64,000 nt of DNA. Origin: Candidatus Caccalectryoclostridium excrementigallinarum (GTDB lineage: Bacteria > Bacillota > Clostridia > Christensenellales > UBA3700). Every line of letters begins with the position of its first letter. The first letter of the stretch is position 1. The stretch is from assembly GCA_018714485.1 (NCBI GenBank), contig DVNJ01000001.1:62001-126000 (forward strand), read 5' to 3'. This document shows positions 61,834-64,000 of this stretch, one piece after another. Below the pieces are notes generated by a model. That model was given only the letters and a program-made list of their open reading frames with translations. It had not been told where the DNA came from and did no database searches. A program made the translations under genes and the position numbers.

Positions 61834-62652
61834 TCAATACCTCATCATGCGGCAGTCGTTGCCTCTCTTCTTATAAAAGTCCACGCGTTGCATAGCCTCT
61901 TTGAAGTCCACCTGGTGACCGTCGAATTCCGGTCCGTCCACGCAGGCGTACTTGGTCTCCCCGCCCACGGTTATGCGGCAGCAGCCGCACATGCCCGTTC
62001 CGTCGAGCATGAGCGAATTCATGCTCACCACGGTGGGTATGCCGTATTTCGCGGTGACGTCGCAGACATTCTTCATCATTATCATCGGTCCGACGACGAA
62101 CACGCAGTCTATTTTTTCGCCGCCCGTGATGAGCAGTTCGAGCTGAGTGGTGACAAAGCCCTTCAAGCCCTCACTGCCGTCGTCCGTGGTGATATAGAGC
62201 TTTTTGGCGAACTTTTTGAAGTCCTCTTTGGCAAAGAGCAGTTCGCTCGTCTTTGCGCCGATGATTATCGTGCAGGGCTTGCCCTCTTTCATGCGTTTTT
62301 TCGCCTGCGGATAGATGACCGCGCAGCCGATACCGCCGCCGACGAGCACCACGTTTTCGTATTGTTCAAGTTCGGTGGGGTTGCCGAGCGGACCCACGAG
62401 GTCGTGGATATAGTCTCCCGTTTTCAGAGCGCCTATCTTCGCCGTCGTCTCTCCGACCACTTGAACAAGAAGGGTTATCGTCCCCTTCTCTCTGTCGTAG
62501 TCGCAGATCGTGAACGGGACTCTTTCGCCGTCCGCGTCCACCCTAAGAATGATAAATTGACCGGGCTGACAATGGCACGCGACGTCGGGAGCATCCACTT
62601 CGAGCTTGACGACGCGGGGCGCGGTCTCTTCTATACTTAAAACTTTGTTCAT
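61834..62652 (-). CDS. nfnA: NfnA, small FNR-like subunit of NfnAB
   Basis: A 272-residue ferredoxin-NADP reductase-like subunit carrying FAD, an NADH site and a 2Fe-2S cluster. The flavin motif is VPFTICDYD, the NAD site is VGGGIGCAVIYP, and the iron-sulfur cysteines are in GTGMCGCCRITVGG and KYACVDGPEFDGH. The ATG at 62652 has a GAAGGTGGA site and overlaps the nth stop (ATGA). With NfnB it couples NADPH formation to reduced ferredoxin and NADH oxidation. Confidence 0.93.
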   Translation of the reverse strand: MNKVLSIEETAPRVVKLEVDAPDVACHCQPGQFIILRVDADGERVPFTICDYDREKGTITLLVQVVGETTAKIGALKTGDYIHDLVGPLGNPTELEQYENVVLVGGGIGCAVIYPQAKKRMKEGKPCTIIIGAKTSELLFAKEDFKKFAKKLYITTDDGSEGLKGFVTTQLELLITGGEKIDCVFVVGPMIMMKNVCDVTAKYGIPTVVSMNSLMLDGTGMCGCCRITVGGETKYACVDGPEFDGHQVDFKEAMQRVDFYKKRGNDCRMMRY

Positions 62653-63314
62653 ATTCCACCTTCGTTGAAGAATTTGCAATAGTTTGTTATCGGGCACGCG
62701 GCGCAGTCGGGTCTGCGCGCCGTGCAGATATATCTGCCGTGAAGAATGAGCAGATGGTGCGCCTGAGTGAGCCGTTCGGTCGGTATCAGTTTTACCAGCC
62801 TCTTTTCCACTTCGAGCGGACTTTTCGAATGGATAAAACCTATCCTGTTCGCAAGACGCAGGACGTGTGTGTCCACAGCCATGGTCTGTTTTCCGAACGC
62901 CACTCCGGCGACGACGTTGGCGGTCTTTCTGCCCACGCCCGCGAGCGAAAGCAGGCTGTCGAAGTCCTCGGGGACTTTTCCGCCGAATCTTTCCGTGATG
63001 TCGCGCGAGCAGGAGATGATGTGCGCGGCTTTACTGCGGTAAAAACCGCAGGAATAGATGAGCTTTTCCAACTCTTCCTGCCTGAGCGCGGCAAAGTCAT
63101 CGGGCTTGTTGTATTTTTCGAACAGCACTTTCGTGACTTCGTTCACCCGCTTGTCCGTGCACTGCGCCGAAAGTATCACCGCCACGAGCAGTTCGAAGGT
63201 CGAAGAATAATTGAGTTCGCACTTCGGCTCGGGGTGCACTTCAAGCAGCCTGTCAAGCAAGTCGCCTATCTGCTCTTTCGTAAACTCCATAGTCTTCGCG
63301 CACGCGCGCGCCAT
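62649..63314 (-). CDS. nth: Endonuclease III
   Basis: A bifunctional DNA glycosylase/AP lyase for oxidised pyrimidines. The 221 residues show the helix-hairpin-helix LAGVGRKTANVVAG, the catalytic Asp in AVDTHVLRLANR, the Lys in ILSAQCTDKRVN, and the 4Fe-4S cysteines in CTARRPDCAACPITNYC. The start could be the first ATG or the internal ATG eight codons later (MEFTKEQ); neither has an ideal ribosome site. It lies between purA and nfnA. Confidence 0.95.
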   Translation of the reverse strand: MARACAKTMEFTKEQIGDLLDRLLEVHPEPKCELNYSSTFELLVAVILSAQCTDKRVNEVTKVLFEKYNKPDDFAALRQEELEKLIYSCGFYRSKAAHIISCSRDITERFGGKVPEDFDSLLSLAGVGRKTANVVAGVAFGKQTMAVDTHVLRLANRIGFIHSKSPLEVEKRLVKLIPTERLTQAHHLLILHGRYICTARRPDCAACPITNYCKFFNEGGI

Positions 63315-63324
63315 ACCTTTTTAA

Positions 63325-64000
63325 TTACTTGCGGACTATGTATTCGCTGCGCTCCGCGCCCACGGATACCAGGCTGATCTCGCAGTCGACCGCCTTTTCG
63401 ATATAGTCCACGTATTCGCGCGCCGCCTTGGGCAGATCCTCTTCCTTGCGGCAGCGGGAGACGTCGCACTTCCATCCGTCCACATATTCATAGACGGGCT
63501 TTGCCTCGTCAAGCTCCACGCCGCGCGGGAAATCGTATACCCTTTCGCCGTTCACTTCGTATGCCACGCAGACGGGGATCTTGTCCATATAAGACAAGAC
63601 GTCGAGCTTGGTGAGAGCCAGCGTATCCGCGCCCTGGGCGAACACGCCGTAACGCGACGCCACCGCGTCGAAAGGTCCGACTCTGCGCGGTCTGCCCGTC
63701 GCGGCGCCATACTCGCCGCCCGCGGCGCGCAGCTCTTCCGCCTCTTTGCCGAACCATTCCACCGTGAACGGTCCCTCGCCCACGCAGGAAGAATACGCCT
63801 TCATTATTCCGATCACCTTGTCCAGCTTGCGGTTGGGGATACCCGCGCCCACGGGCGCATAAGCGGCGATGGTGTTGGAAGAGGACGTATAGGGGTTGAT
63901 GCCGAAATCTATGTCGCGCAGCGCGCCCAGCTGAGCTTCGAACATGATGTTCTTGCCCGCGTCTATCGCCTTTTCGAGGAAGGAGGAGACGTTGCAGACG
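63325..64000 (-). CDS. purA: Adenylosuccinate synthetase (C-terminal part)
   Basis: PurA condenses IMP with aspartate using GTP. The frame is open to the right edge, so the ORF-track start at 63945 is not the real start and the N-terminal half is outside. Visible family blocks are FEAQLGALRDIDFGINPYTS, GVGEGPFTVEW-type sequence (CVGEGPFTVEWFG), ATGRPRRVGPFDAVASRYG and ALTKLDVLSYMDKIPVCVAY. It ends 10 bases before nth and would be upstream in the same transcript. Confidence 0.95.
   Translation of the reverse strand, partial: VCNVSSFLEKAIDAGKNIMFEAQLGALRDIDFGINPYTSSSNTIAAYAPVGAGIPNRKLDKVIGIMKAYSSCVGEGPFTVEWFGKEAEELRAAGGEYGAATGRPRRVGPFDAVASRYGVFAQGADTLALTKLDVLSYMDKIPVCVAYEVNGERVYDFPRGVELDEAKPVYEYVDGWKCDVSRCRKEEDLPKAAREYVDYIEKAVDCEISLVSVGAERSEYIVRK

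Overview
The window is a gene-dense bacterial chromosome segment of roughly mid-50s percent GC. It looks like a Clostridia-type Bacillota. The evidence is a dcw cluster headed by mraZ-rsmH, a DAP-type MurE (DNPR motif), a large Bacillus-style SRP RNA, scpA/scpB, sepF, sporulation-associated families (SpoVD-like PBP, PdaB, GerW/YtfJ, YhcN-like), NfnAB and a Na+ pump decarboxylase cluster. A Christensenellales-like lineage is a guess only. I saw no phage, insertion sequence, CRISPR array, rRNA or tRNA, so this is mostly core genome.

Layout. 1-9.4 kb: minus-strand dcw operon (mraZ, rsmH, a Tyr-rich protein in the ftsL slot, SpoVD-like PBP, murE, mraY, murD, ftsW, then murA cut by the window edge). 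9.4-11.0 kb: the only long non-coding stretch, ending in a decaying 54-55 bp tandem repeat. 11-16.5 kb: phosphoesterase, a Cys-rich unknown protein, then tig-clpP-clpX-engB. 16.6-21.1 kb: rqcH facing yggS-sepF-lspA-rluD. 21.3-25.9 kb: tandem-OB SSB, pdaB, SRP RNA, a NYN/OST-HTH protein, a 35-residue protein, a SPOR-like membrane protein and a dCMP deaminase. 26-30.4 kb: M20 peptidase, groES-groEL behind a CIRCE variant, and a DivIVA-like protein. 30.5-35.8 kb: galK-lgt-pncB divergent from galT. 35.9-41.2 kb: five-gene biotin decarboxylase/transcarboxylase operon. 41.4-48.1 kb: rluB-dacF-gerW-DUF2953 with long overlaps, and lysA-M50-scpA-scpB. 48.3-53.9 kb: WYL regulator, NADP-isocitrate dehydrogenase, ddl, a membrane-anchored murF and a hydrolase. 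53.9-58.9 kb: tsaE-tsaB-rimI divergent from an FMN-riboswitch ribU, a YhcN-like protein, a nadD-HD fusion and an unknown membrane protein. 58.9-64 kb: purA-nth-nfnA-nfnB-obg-yhbY.

Together the genes cover nearly all of peptidoglycan precursor synthesis (murA, murD, murE, murF, mraY, ddl, lysA for DAP), division and chromosome segregation (ftsW, sepF, scpAB, DivIVA-like), protein quality control (tig, ClpXP, GroE, RqcH), the t6A modification genes, and redox/energy coupling (NfnAB and the Na+ pump decarboxylase).

The most distinctive cross-window signal is a promoter layout. At least five genes (a phosphoesterase, rqcH, yggS, tsaE, nadD-HD) have a -35/17 bp/-10 promoter whose -10 ends only 6-7 bases before the ATG, with no Shine-Dalgarno. 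This predicts leaderless mRNAs in a genome that otherwise uses strong GGAGG sites. Other notable items are a MurF with five membrane segments in place of its N-terminal domain, a RibU with a C-terminal zinc ribbon, a divergent carboxyltransferase in the Na+ pump operon, overlapping divergent tsaE/ribU promoters, and a compensated CIRCE operator.
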